Assembly: GCA_948474755.1 (NCBI GenBank)
Contig: CAOLHI010001281.1
Coordinates: 248,001-312,000 of the forward strand
Reading direction: 5' to 3'
DNA from: Ctenosaura bakeri
Lineage: Eukaryota; Chordata; Lepidosauria; Squamata; Iguanidae
DNA length: 64,000 nt
Positions 46,301 through 58,248 of the stretch are shown in pieces. Below the pieces are notes generated by a model. It was not told the origin of the DNA, ran no database searches, and was given only the letters and a program-made list of their open reading frames with translations. Within the stretch, counting starts at the first letter, position 1; each line of letters begins with the position of its first letter. The position numbers were made by a program, and so were the translations under genes.

Positions 46301-48204
46301 TGAGGCATTCCATTTTTCTTTTGTTCTTTCTTTTAAAAAAAAAAATTCTCTCAAAGAAGCCAATAAATGTCATGTCTTCACTTCCTTTCAAGTCCAGCTT
46401 GGTTTGTTTATCTTGAGTCATGCATTTCTTTCTCATATTGAGGGAAGTAACAAGATAAGAAGATAGGCTCTTAGCCTTTGAGTTTTGAAGCGTATATTCC
46501 AGATGATAAACCAGCAACAGTGCCAGTTAAAAGTAAATGCAGGTAGGTTACAGCCAGCTATGGAAGAGTGTCAGCAAGTCTGGCAACTAGCTGTAGACTC
46601 TCCCCATTCCTTCTTTTAGCTATTAAAGAATTTGAAGGTAGAAATCTTGAACCTCTGATTTTAAAAGATAGGTGAATAACACTGTTTTATTTGGTAATTT
46701 ATGAGATGAAGAGTTCTTTTCGGACTGACACTCCCCAAATCTCCATCTCACATGACCACTGGCTATGTAGCTGGATATTCTGGGAATTGTGGCCCCAAAT
46801 AGCCTTCCTAATTTCTAGTTAAATTCATGTTTATAGAGTCATGACTATTCTATGTAACATCTATGTATTCAGGCTTCAACAAATGATTTTTCTCTAGTAA
46901 GGAAATTTTCTGTTCTTTTCAAGAAGTTAGTGGAAACAAATAATATATATTTGAACTTTCTAAGTGATGGTGGTTGTAGTTCTTACATGTATTGTTCTTA
47001 TTGTGGATGAGCATTTTCTCCAAGTATCAAAGTACCTAATAAACAATTTACAGTAAGCCAAATATTTCTCAAAACACTTTGAGATTTTTTTGGTAACGGT
47101 TTTGAAGAACTTGGTTCTTGCCTTTAAAAGTTGTTGTTGTTGTTGTTGTCATCACCATCATCTTCATTATCCCACCTTTTCCCCAGTCTGGGTCTCAAGG
47201 CAACAAACGTTTAAACAGACACAGGTAAAAATATACATTATACAGTTGTTTAAAGTATAATTAAACTATTAGTAGAGTTAAAAGCAATTAAAAGCATGAC
47301 CATTAAAAGAAAATTAACAAATGTAAACAGTACAGCAAACTGTGAAAGATTCCTTCCCTTTGAGCAGTCAGTCCCCAGAGGCCTGCTGAAACAAATCTTC
47401 TTCTGCCTATGGAAAAGTAACTAGTAGAGCACATGTCTGACCACTCTAGGAAAAGTGCCAATCTAACCTCTCTTGCATTTGGCAGTTCTTTTGTCCAGCT
47501 ATTTTCTGAACATTCAGAAAAGGTAGTTAATACAGGCTTCATGTGACAGTGCTAATTTAAAATGAACACAGAATTTCTTGTTTCAGTAGGTCTTAATATC
47601 TTCTTACATGTACAAAGCTAGCATCATCTTAAGGCAATTTTGCAATGTAGAATGTTGGGCGCACTTGAATATGCAGTCTCTCCTATGTATTTTTAAGATG
47701 GCGTAGCCCAAATAAATAAGTAACAAATGTCACATCCAAATTTACTCCAGCTCTGAGCATAATTTATGCCTCTTGTAGACTGCCTGAAGTACATATTTGT
47801 CACTATAAACAGAGGGGAGCTTTCTTCCACAGTGCAGATAGTGATATCCAAATTCTCAAACTGAATAGTAGATATCTAGTCCATCTTTCTTGGATCTAAT
47901 CCTACACATTGTCTTTATTTCTGAGTTATACAGCCAACCATATGTTTTCAGTGATGGAGGGCAGCCATAGATTCTTCATCCCAGTAAGCATCACCAGGTG
48001 TATCTGGATACCCATGTAACTCCTAGGGATTCATCCAGTATACAGTGTCCATTTTGGGATTTTGAAATGGCGATCTCATGACCACAATACATGGCCTAAT
48101 TTTATAACAATTCTATTTCTTCTTTTTCCCCTAGTTTTTGTACTACTTAGTTTGTTGAATCCTGAAGAAATGGAAGTGTACTACATTTTTGTGGCATTTG
48201 GCAT
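43366..48204. other. Intron 2 stretch, mostly unique
   Basis: Holds the GT microsatellite at 43904-43936, a (TTG)n tract near 47131-47149 followed by a LINE-like phrase (47150-47210), and otherwise nothing I can name. Several open frames of 60-105 codons resemble no known protein. Confidence 0.4.
43904..43936. repeat. (GT)n microsatellite
   Basis: About 16 GT units with one GC interruption. Confidence 0.95.
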
Positions 48205-48804
48205 AATCTTAGAATCATATAATCATAGAAATATAGAGTTGGAAGAGACCACACGAGGCCATCCAGTCCAACCCCCTGCCATGCAGGAACACCCTCAAAG
48301 CACTCCTGACAGATGGCCATCGAGCCTCTGCTTAAAAACCTCCAAGAAGGGAGACTCCACTACACTCTGAGGCAGCATATTCCACTGCCGGACAGCCCTG
48401 ACTGTCAGGAAGTTCTTCCTGAGGTTCAGGTGGAATCTCCTTTTCTGCAGCTTGAATCCATTGCTCCTTGTCGTGGTCTCTGCAGCAGCAGAAAACAAGC
48501 CCTCTCCTTCCTCTACATGGCATCCCTTCAAATATTTAAACATGGCTATCATGTCCCCTCTCAACCTTCTCTTCTGGAGACTAAACATACCCAGCTCTCT
48601 AAGTCTGTCCTCATAGGGCATGGCTTCCAGGCCTCTCACCATTTTGGTCGCCCTCCTCTGGACTTGCTCCAGCTTGTCAATATCCTTCTTGAATTGGGGT
48701 GCCCAGAACTGGACACAGTATTCAAGATGAGGTCTAACCAAAGCAGAGTAGAATGGTACCAGTACCTCCCTTGATCTAGACACCATACTCCTTAGGGCCA
48801 CCGT
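48205..48804 (-). mobile_element. CR1 LINE, 5'-truncated, with open ORF2 C-terminus
   Basis: On the minus strand, 48801-48295 is an unbroken 168-codon frame with the standard CR1 ORF2 ending: [17 protein letters not shown], then [23 protein letters not shown], and [16 protein letters not shown], closing with L-E-V-F-K-Q-R-L-D. The 3' UTR reads GGTCTCTTCCAACTCTATAT and ends with AT-rich ATGATT-type repeats near 48205-48225, as in CR1. The reverse-transcriptase core is missing. The lack of stops suggests a fairly young copy. Confidence 0.9.
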
Positions 48805-50999
48805 AAGTTGCTCCTATTGATCTTAATAAATGCTCCTATTGATCTTAATAAAGGTATTGCCCAATAGTGAATTTAGTCTTCACTAATGGACCACATGGCT
48901 GCTGTGGGACTCTTGGTATAAGCCCGTAGCAGGGAAGAGAACAGTAGTTCAGTCTATAGTGGTCACTTTGTCAAGATAAGAGATGAAAGGGTACCTGTAA
49001 AAAAACAGTCTCCATGGCTGCCTTGCAATAGATCATTAATGGTGACTTACTGCAAGTCTGTTGGGATAACAACCAGAAGTGCATTCCACATCCACAGTCT
49101 AAACTACTCAACCCTGATTATTGCTTCTTTTGAGTTTTTGATTTTTTTTAATGAGCTTAGTTTATGGCATTATTGACTTGTTTGTAATTTTATTTCATCA
49201 TCTTTCTCTGTTTCTTTCCTTTTGGGATTTTCCTTTTCAAAAAAGAAGGGGCAGAGTGCAAACACGTTGTTTTGATGACCTCTGTGTGGTGCCTCTAACA
49301 CGTTCTGCAGAAGCTTCTAAGCCTATCCAAGAGTTAGAAACTAGAGCACCTGGCCTTTGCTGCATGCCACAGCATTGACCTGCTTTCCATCTTATCTCAC
49401 TACACTGTAAACTGTATGTTACAGAGCAGATAAGGTATAAGCAGAGCATGCGACCAGTATGAATAGCCCAATTTGCACTCAAACAATCCTCCCCTTGCCT
49501 AAATGGTGCATGAGACCAGATCTTAGAAGTCTTTTTTAAAAAAAATATAGATACATACAGACATACTAATAATTAAATGCTTTCTGAACTACAAGTACCA
49601 GAATCTGGCTACCAACATGATCAATGGTCATATTGCTTGAGGAAGTCTGGGAATTGTAGTCCCCCAGAAGAACTCTGTATTCTGAGCAAAGCTTTAGTGG
49701 GCAGCCACACATTTGTGCTACATTTAGTATAAACTTCTTCAAAAAGGAAATCAACTCATGTATAGCCAGTCAGTGATGGCTGGTGGTTCCCTTGCTAGTG
49801 GAGCCGTGAATCTATTTCTGGTTTTAGTTGGACTTTAAAGGAGCTATCCAAGGTGCCAAATTCCAACTCTCAAATAATTTCAGTAGCTCCTTTAAGGCTA
49901 TCCCAAACCTGGGGTGGATTCACTGTACCACTGGCATTGGAGCTACCAGCTGCCACTTTGTACAGCTGTACACAACTGGGCTTTCACAGCGTTCAAGCAA
50001 ATTCTCAAAGATTATCCTGGCCTGTTCTCTGGAACTATACCATTCCTTGACAGACAGGTCCCGTTAATTTCATTTATATTTAATCTACTGTGCAGCAAAC
50101 TGTGTTTGCATCCTCTGGTTTTACAGACATTGAAGGAGATTGCATAGAAGACAACTTTAGCTCCTCTTCATCCAAATCATTTTTACCTCTCCCTTGATCA
50201 GTGCACAAAAGCACTTTCTAGTTTGGAATCATTAAGTTCAGCCAGAAATGAAAATTTAAACAAGTCTTTTGCTCAAGCGTTTGGTCTGAGGTGTTTTGTA
50301 CAAGGCAGTAAGAAAAAACTGGAGAGAACTTTACATTGTATATATTTTCTCCTTGGCTTCAGGCAAGACTGTTCTTTCAGCATAAGTTTTGTTACCTAAA
50401 AGACAGTCGTTTTTTTAGCCAGGAATATAATATTATTCCCTTCTCAAAGGATCTTTGCCATAGGAAAGAAAATTACTTGCCAGAGAATAGAGGCAGCCCA
50501 TGAACAAAGACATGTACTAATTTACAGCTTCAAACAATGTCTTAGTTGGTTGTGGAGGGATATGTATATGGAATCTCTGTGTGAAATTCATGTGGAATGT
50601 ATATGGAACATTTTAACAGCCTGAACCAGGATGACGGCGTTTTGGCTCCACATCAGTGGCGGAAGGCCTCAGTTTCAGACTGCTGTGTGGTTTGTGGAAT
50701 GATAACTGTCCTCCAGCAATTGGGAGGGGCTCCCAATCTCTGCAAAGTTTTCTGCCCCATAGTCCTTTCTACAAAGTCATCTGGGACACTGTTATTTTTT
50801 GAAGTTTAGTAAACAATAGTTGTACAGCACAATGGGATCTGCATCTCTTTCAGGCAGGTAATAGGGTACCCATGTGCCTCCAGCAGATTTTGGACTCCAG
50901 CTTTCATCACCCCTGAAAGTTGTCTGTGCTTGCTGGGGATCATGGGGTGGACATCCATCAACTTCTCATCAGTAACAGGTTCTTCCCCTCTGCTGTCCA
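48805..50999. other. Intron 2 stretch without firm elements
   Basis: Begins with a 22-bp tandem duplication (CTCCTATTGATCTTAATAAA, about 48811-48853). Phrases such as CTGGGAATTGTAGTCCCCCA (49650) hint at worn DNA-element ends. No exon. Confidence 0.4.
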
Positions 51000-51231
51000 G
51001 TGTTGTTATGTGCCTTTCAGTCATTTCCAATTTACGGTGGCCCTAAGGCAACCCTATCAGAGTTTTCTTGGCAAGGTTTGTTCAGAGGTTGTTTGCCTTT
51101 GCCATCCTCTGAGACAGAGAGAATATGACTTGCCCAGCATCACCTACAGGATTTCCATGGCTGAGTGGAGATTTGAACCCTTGTCTCCAGAACTCTAATC
51201 TGACACTCAAACCACTACACCATGCTGGCTA
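51000..51231 (-). mobile_element. tRNA-headed Sauria-type SINE (first of a tandem pair)
   Basis: Minus-strand, nearly complete: tail complement TGTTATGTGCCTTTCAGTCA, box B complement GATTTGAACCCTTG, and box A complement CAAACCACTACACCATGCTG. Confidence 0.85.
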
Positions 51232-51245
51232 ATGTTGTGAAGTAT

Positions 51246-51481
51246 TTGTTGTTGTTGTGTGCCTTCAAGTCATTTTTGACTTACAGCAACACTAAGGTGA
51301 TGCTGTTGTGGGGCATTCTTGGCAAGATTTGTTCAGGGTTGTTGACCTTTTTCTTCTTCTGAGGCTGAGAGAGTGTGACTTGTCCAAGGTCACCCAGTGG
51401 TTTTCCATGGTTGAGTGGGTATCCAAACTCTGGTCTCCAGAGTTGTAGTTAGATAATCACACCACTGCATAATACTGGCAA
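51246..51481 (-). mobile_element. tRNA-headed Sauria-type SINE (second of a tandem pair)
   Basis: Minus-strand, complete in outline: GTTGTTGTTGTGTGCCTTCA tail complement, CCAAGGTCACCCAGTGGTTT, decayed box B complement GTATCCAAACTC, and head to about 51481. It follows the previous copy by about 14 bp in the same orientation and differs in sequence, so these are two insertions rather than one duplication. Confidence 0.85.
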
Positions 51482-53036
51482 GACCTAATTCTTTACTATC
51501 TTCAGAGCTAATGTGGTCTACAATTTCCACCAATGCAAACAATCATAAGAGGAAAGAAGTATAGTAAGAAAGAAGAGCACTTCCATATATTGTTTGTTTA
51601 CAGCTCCTGGTGTCCCTCACTCCTGGCTGAGCTGGTTAAGGATGATTGGAGTTGAGTCCAACAATATCTGGAGAGCCATACTATTCCCAACTCCTTGAAT
51701 ATAAAGTAATATTTAGTGTTAATCTATGATCTTGGATTCCTGTTTTGAAGAAAATGTGGTGTATAAATAAATTTAATAGTAATAAGCCCCAGTGTGGCCA
51801 TTGGTAAGAACTTAGAGGGATTATAGTCCAAAACATGTAGAATTTTCCAAGTTCCCACTCCTGGCTTATATGATTCCTAGGCCACTCAAAAATGTGCTAG
51901 CATTGGTTTGGGCAGTAGATGGATACTGAGGTAACTGCAAGGACTTTTTTCAAGAAGCAAGAGGAGCAAAATCACTTCTGATCCAACACAAGACATTCAT
52001 GTAATCCAGTCTTGAAGTGGATGCAGATACTTTAAGTTTAAATAATGGATTCAGTAGTGTGGTGTGGGCATTATATTCTGTAGTGTAATGTGACAGCAAC
52101 CTTCAGGGTTGAGCTTTATCTGCTGCATGGGGTGGGGGCATACAAGTTTCTTGGGTAATGATTAAACTTGTGCAACTAAATGAGAAATCTATAATCATTC
52201 GCACAAGTGATGACTCTAGCCTCTGGCTGCAGGGGTAGTGGATTGAGGTAAATGATCCAGCTGGCACTCAGTAGACTATTAGTGAAGTACGCACAATGTG
52301 TTTTTTTTTATTAAAGTAGGCTGTGTCAAAGTGTCTGGGCTTGAACAGGCATGCTTTCAAAGGAGGGAGTGTAGCTATACTAGATTCTTGTTGCTTCAAA
52401 AGGTGTAGTAGAAGACCTGTTGCTTTAACTGTGCTTGAAACAAGCTTAGGCTGGAAGATGTTTTTGCAAGGCATTCTGTGACTGTAGCCCAGCCTCAGAT
52501 GAGCTTTTCATGCTTTCTTCCAATAGAAAATAAGGTAACGAGTTGTAAGGCAGGGCGTTATGATGTGGGTAGCAGTTCTGGATAATCTTAATGCACAGGA
52601 TGAAATTATCTGTGACTGGCTGGTACTCCTTGGCTTTGAAAAGTATGCTGCTCTAATCCTCCTTAAGAGCTACATGGTCTCAATCTTGAGAAAGTTTGAA
52701 TAGTTGAAGGGTGAAGGAAGAGAAGACCCGGTCACTCCTCCTTATTAGATGTCACCTTAATTGTGAATTAAAAATTAGAGGTATCTCTGTTGGAGTAAGA
52801 GTAGAAGTGCACCTATAATGAGAGGAGGAATTTTTTTAAAGGGTGTGAGGGAGATAGAAGTCTTGGACCCATGGTGAGAAACTGATATGCTGAGACAAAG
52901 GGACAAAGAAGGGGACAAGAGGCACAGAAGGATTTTTACTAGAAATTTCTATATGGATGATAAAACCTGTTCACATAATTACAGTTCTCCCCTCCTCACA
53001 TAACTATGAGGGATAGAAAGTTGAATCTTCAAAATA
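51482..53036. other. Intron 2 stretch, mostly unique
   Basis: A worn hAT-like end is likely at 51615-51700 (GATGATTGGAGTTGAGTCCA and AACAATATCTGGAGAGCCAT). No exon is supported. Confidence 0.4.
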
Positions 53037-53502
53037 CAGTTGGCCCTCCACATTCGCTAGAATTAGGGGCACAGGACCCTCACAAAAGTGAAAAATTCGC
53101 AAATATCAAAATTTGTGTGCCTGAGGGAGGCAAGTGAGGCACGGGTAGGGAGAGTGGACACCCAGGGTCTAAACAAGGTCAGGGAAAGGAGATGGTAGGC
53201 ATGGTTTTCCTGTACTTCATCTCTCTTGCCCATGTCCTTCCTTGGTTGTATGGAGGGCTTTCGGAGGGGGCTTGTGGTGCTGAGAAATCAGGCTTTGAGC
53301 AGTCCTTGGCTGGCCAAGCAGTGACCGGTAGAAGAGGAGGACTGAAGGCTGGTTTTTAAAGAGCTGCATGGCCTGATTGGAGCTGCCAAGAGGGAAGGTT
53401 CCCCCAAAAAGGAAGCACCTGAGGTGGGGGGGCAATGGTTGGAGAAATTTGCAAATCATCAGATCTGTGAATATTAAAGCCACAAATGTGGAGAGCTGAC
53501 TG
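53037..53502 (+). mobile_element. Tigger/pogo-like MITE, copy C
   Basis: Left end CAGTTGGCCCTCCACATTCG, right end complement CAGTCAGCTCTCCACATTTG. TA is on both sides (53035-53036 and 53503-53504). 466 bp. The interior matches copy B in reverse. Minus-strand frames here (for example 53217-53597) run across element borders and are chance. Confidence 0.85.
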
Positions 53503-53511
53503 TATTTTTTT

Positions 53512-53717
53512 ATATGGTGCTTGGGATCTTTTTCCATGCTCACATTTTGGGATAAGAAACCCAGCATTATCCATATTCTGCAGCACATAGATGCCAAGTA
53601 TCAATAAAATATAGCCATATTTTATTGATACTTGGCATCTATGTGCTGCAGAATATGGAGAATGCTGGGTTTCTTATCCCAAAATGTGAGCATGGAGAAA
53701 TATCACAAGCACCATAT
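53512..53717. repeat. Long inverted repeat (101-bp arms, 4-base loop)
   Basis: Bases 53512-53612 and 53617-53717 are reverse complements with about four mismatches and no gap; the loop is AGCC. The arms run from ATATGGTGCTTGGGATC inward to CAAGTATCAATAAAATAT. It starts only 9 bp after MITE copy C. It does not share ends with that MITE or with the palindromes at 3.9-7.3 kb. Mirror-image open frames on the two strands (53356-53604 and 53625-53846) are a consequence of the palindrome. Confidence 0.9.
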
Positions 53718-55656
53718 AAAAGATCACAAGCACCCAGTAGACTTTCTCCTACTTATACCATTGTTTCAGTTGTTTTCACTTGTTTGTTACCTTTATTACC
53801 ACCAGCTCCAGATGTGCCTTTCTTTCTGAGCAGTTATTTCCACTAAGCTTCCTCTAATCTTGAATCAGTTTACACGGCTGCTATAATTGAGTGGTAATGT
53901 AGATGGAAGGTTTGACCAAGCTGAATGGACTAGGAGATAATCATCTTACTCAGAAATAAATGTAGCGATTTGTACATATGCTGCTCCTTTCCTCACCAAC
54001 ATCAGAAATAATATTGTGGGGAGGGGGCAATACTGATTAATTAAAATAAATGTGCCTTTTATCTAATAGATTTTAAAAATTAAGAAAAAAGGGGATTGTA
54101 GTAGGGGGAAAACTGTATGCTACCTGATTTCAATTAGAAATTAATTTCATGCAGTGTTGTTCTTCTGATACTTATTAACCTGAATATGGTTCTGTTTTTC
54201 GGAAACAAAATATGTTGCAAGCATAATAACTGTTATCTAGTATAGTATCTTAAAAATCAAAATACAATCCAAATATTTTATGTTATTAAATCAGTTCATA
54301 AAATGTGGATGCTCTTATGATTTCTCTGTGGAACTGCTCACTGTGAATGGTTGTTGAGTACTGACATCTTAGCTGTAATCATCAAAAGCTCAGTGCATTT
54401 ATCCTGATTTTTAGAGTTGACTGGAGAGCCTTGCTCTCTGAACCAGATGCCCTTCTGCTTTTGTAATCCTATATCTTTGGGGCCTGTTTGGGGAAGAGTT
54501 CTCAGCATATGCTTGCAAGCACTCTTATCTCTCTTATTGCTGTGTCTGTCGACAGAAGCAAAACCCTGGAATTGGTTAGTTTTCTAGGGCATTGATATTA
54601 TGGCTTGCTTTAATAAGTTTGTGTTGGTCCACAAAATCCACATCTCAGATTTAAGAATGAAACCTGAAATATCTTTTGCATTATGGCACACTTCTAAATG
54701 CTGCCCACTTGCCAGATTTGTTATGGTAATGTCTCCCAGTGACCAGGAAAAAAATACTTTCCAAAGTGATTGTTCCAAAGACAGTAAAACATACTTTTTT
54801 GAACTGCAGCTCCCAGAATTCGCCCCCCAGGGTAGCCAGTGACCTTGCTGATTGAGGAATTCCAGGAAAGTCCAAAAAGTAACTTATCTAAGCTTTGCTC
54901 CATTCTACTACCACAAGACCCTGCCAGCTTATTTCTTTTTTCCAACCTGCTTTCATTTTTTATAAAAGTGGAGGGAACACTGTAATTTTTTTTTAATTCC
55001 ACTGTGTTTCCATGAAAACAAAAGACTACCTTTACCCTAATCTTGGGCTAGATTTTAGAATAATTTACAGATGTATTTATAAACTTTCCAATGCCTCTCA
55101 AAGAAACATTGAATCATTTTTCAGCCACAGTTTCAAAAGATGTATCTTAAAAGCTACTTCCACTGTTTGGAGATTTTGTGGTCAACCCTTACATATATCT
55201 GCCGGGTTCTTCCAACTGTTTATATTCTAAATTATTCATTAAAATAGACCAGACTTGTTTTCCCCCAGAAAAATGCAATGCAAAGTCACTACTTTGCTGT
55301 TTGCTTTCAAGGTGTTACCTGGAATTGTAAGGAACAGTTGAAGTTGCATTCTGTTGGAGGAAAAAACTGATTTCTTCCTTCTTTTAAAACAAATGTCATT
55401 TTTCAGTTGATTTGGAATTAATGTAATTCTTTACTTCAGTGGAGCAAGCATAAACCTACCTTCCTTAGGGAAGTGGAAAAAGTAAGATTCATGTCTGGTC
55501 ATCAGGACCTTAGCAATAGCAATAGCATGTGTATTTCTATACCGCTTATCAGCCAAGTGCTCTCCAAGCGGTTTACAATGTGTTAGTTAATTGGCCCCAA
55601 CAAGCTCCTGCATCACCCGGTTCTGTTAGGTTCTGTTGTTTTGATACAGCTTAGTA
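53718..55656. other. Intron 2 stretch, mostly unique
   Basis: Around 55514-55612 (AGCAATAGCAATAGCATGTG, ACCGCTTATCAGCCAAGTGC, AAGCGGTTTACAATGTG) there is a phrase common in squamate LINE 3' regions. A worn DNA-element phrase is near 54803 (CTGCAGCTCCCAGAATTCGC). No exon. Confidence 0.4.
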
Positions 55657-56166
55657 CAGCAGCCCCTCCACATTTGCAAGGATTAGGAGCATAGAACCCT
55701 CACAAAAGTGGGAAAATTGTGAACAGCTCTCTCCTACAGAGCTCCCCTATCTCATTCCTTTGCCTCTGGCCCTGGCATTGGTGGTAAGGGGGAGAAAAAA
55801 GACACAGTAAAGGACTTACTGATATTTTCCCCTCAAAAGAGCAAAGTTCTTGTCTTGGTTACTTCCAGTGGCCATCCTGAAAAGAGAGGGGTAAAGGCAA
55901 AGAGAGCACCTGACCAATCAGCAGCCATTACATAGCAGAAAGTACAGCCATGTGGCAGAGAGGATACACATCCAGCAGTGGGAGAGGGGCTTTCCTTACT
56001 CAAAAGGAAAAAAATGGCTGTTTTAAACACAAGCTTCCCAAGCCTAGGGTGAGGAATGCAAGGAAATGGAAGGAGGAAACAGTTGGCGGGGAGGGGGAGG
56101 CAAGCATGAGCCTCACAAATAACCAAATTCATGAAGGTCAAACCTATGAATGTGGAGGGAAGACTG
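55657..56166. mobile_element. Tigger/pogo-like MITE, copy D
   Basis: Left end CAGCAGCCCCTCCACATTTG, right end complement CAGTCTTCCCTCCACATTCA. TA is on both sides (55655-55656 and 56167-56168). 510 bp. It shares AGGATTAGGAGCATAGAACC / CTCACAAAAGTGGGAAAATT with copy C, but its interior differs. Confidence 0.8.
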
Positions 56167-57810
56167 TATTAGTTTATGATGTGTTAGGAAAATATGAGGA
56201 TAACATAATCTTGTATTAATTGCAATCAAAGCCAAAAAGGAGAAACATTTGAGCAGTGGCAGTACAAAAGTTTGGAAAAAATAGTTTTTGGGACTACAGC
56301 TCCCAAAATTCCAGGCCAGGATGGCCAGTGCAGTGAAATGCAGTGCAGTGTGAGTGAAAGTCTGTAGTGGGTCATGGCTCACTGAGCTAAGTAATACAGA
56401 GATGAGTGTGTCTTTGGGGAAGATACGGCAGTGCTCAAAAAGGGCACCGTGGGGCTTGATAAACCCCTGCACTGAGCCCAGGAATCATGGCAAAACACCA
56501 GAGGCTGGCCCTGTTCTTCACCCCAGCGTTTGGCACTGAAAACTCCCAATTTCCTTTAACTTGGTTCTTTCATCTCTTCTAAGCCCACAACTCTGGCTTG
56601 CAAAACCACACAATGGCAATCTTCTGTGCTTTGGTATTTGCTTTACGTAAGGCTGGGAAGCTGAAATCTTATCCATTAGGGGGAAATGAATTTTAATTGC
56701 ACTAACATATGTTACTACTTTTCTCATATGGTTTATGTGGCCTAGCAGGATGTTTGGAGCTTTATTTTGTGGATTGATCTTTGCCATGCCTGCAACTTTT
56801 TGGAGGCCTATAGCAGTGAGCAAGTGACTTGCTTTGCTAAGATAAATGGAGTTGGTGATCTGTAGTGTCTCACTATGTTGCACTCAGTGCAGCTGGAAAA
56901 TACATGAACATGTTAAAAAGAAACTGTCCGTGAAACTGGCAGCAACTGCATTGCCATGGTGCCCTGCTCTTTTCCAGTGTTACTCTAATGTGGTAGTTTC
57001 TTGTCACACCGCTGCTGACGCCTCAGAAAGGGCCTGTTCAGCTTTTTTTAGGTAAGGACTGAAATGTGGTATATTAAAAGTCAAATTCCTGTCAAAATGC
57101 TTTAGCCCTAAAGGCAGGTTGGATATGTATTACATACATTTTTTTTTCCTTCTGGATAATCTAATGCAGCTGAAAGTAGGAAGTAGACTACTTGAAGGAC
57201 TGTCTGCATGTGCATGAACCTGCCAGCAAGATTAGTGAGATTGGTAAGCATAGGAAACAAAGTCTTCTCACTGGCAGCCCCTTATTTGCAGATCTGAATC
57301 TGTTGAAAAGTGTGCTTTGAATCCCACCTTGTTTCATTTTAGGCATGATTTTAAATACTTAAATTTCTATCCATTTTTATTTAAAGAGAGTAGGCTATGG
57401 TTTAAATCACGATTGCTCTTGTGTTAATTTGTTAATTTGAAGTTGGGACTGTTGGTTTGAAGTGGTTTTCATGCTACTCTCTTAGTAATAATACTTTAGA
57501 CATGGGTGTTGCAAGAAAATGTTTTTGTAGTGACTGTATGCTGCTTGAGGAAACCATCTTTTGAGGTGCGGTATCCCTGTTCTTCAAATTAATTAGTTCA
57601 TAATGATTGGAGGGGGAAGGCAGCTCCCCTGTAAACAGCAATCCTGAACAACTGCTGCCATTCTTCCTTTACAGCCAAGCTATTTTCCTAGGGAAAAAGA
57701 TGAAGTAAGAAGTTTGGCTTGACACTTGGTTTTCTTCTTCCTTTACTACTTTGTTTGTGGGGTGCAGCTTTTCCCCCTTACCTATTTTAAGGAGTGGTCT
57801 TACTGTAGAT
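56167..57810. other. Intron 2 stretch without firm elements
   Basis: A worn phrase GGGACTACAGCTCCCAAAAT is at 56291-56310. The rest is unique-looking; the 121-codon minus frame at 56518-56883 resembles nothing known. Confidence 0.4.
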
Positions 57811-58248
57811 CAGGGCTTTCCAAATGATGTGTCATGACACATTGGTGTGTTGCCTGAAGTATGTAAATGTGTTGCCCCCCTGGGCTGAGAAAGACCTCCC
57901 ACCCACTGCAGCAGTGGGCCAGGAACAGGTGGGAGGCTGCCTTTCCTGCTGCTGCCCTTGCCGGAATCTTTCCTTGATGGGGTCTTTCCTTGGGGTCTTT
58001 CCTTGGCGAGGGTGATAGCAGCCAGCCAGGATCGGGAAGAGAGGCTGCCTTTCCTGCTACTGCTTTCGCTGCTGCCCTCACTGGGGTCTTTTGTCGGCGA
58101 GGGCAATAGCAGCAAGCCAGGATCAGGTGGGGGGGCTGCCTTTTGCACTGTTTAACCTTTGGTTTGCTAGTAAAATTGAATTGCTGTGTTGCAAAATGAT
58201 GAATGTCCAAAAAGTGTGTCACCAACATGAAAAGTTTGGAAAGCTTTG
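57811..58248 (-). mobile_element. Non-autonomous hAT element, relative of 24093-24414
   Basis: Ends CAGGGCTTTCCAAATGATGT and GTTTGGAAAGCTTTG are inverted. The right end in complement (CTTTCCAAACTTTTCATGTT, GGTGACACACTTTTTGGAC) matches the left end of 24093-24414, so this copy is reversed. The flanking 8 bp CTGTAGAT / ATGTAGAG agree in 6 of 8. The interior has two diverged copies of a GC-rich block (GAGGCTGCCTTTCCTGCT...). Confidence 0.8.

Noticed and set aside
53356..53846. Two near-identical small proteins encoded on opposite strands
   Set aside because: They are the same sequence read twice from the two arms of the inverted repeat at 53512-53717.
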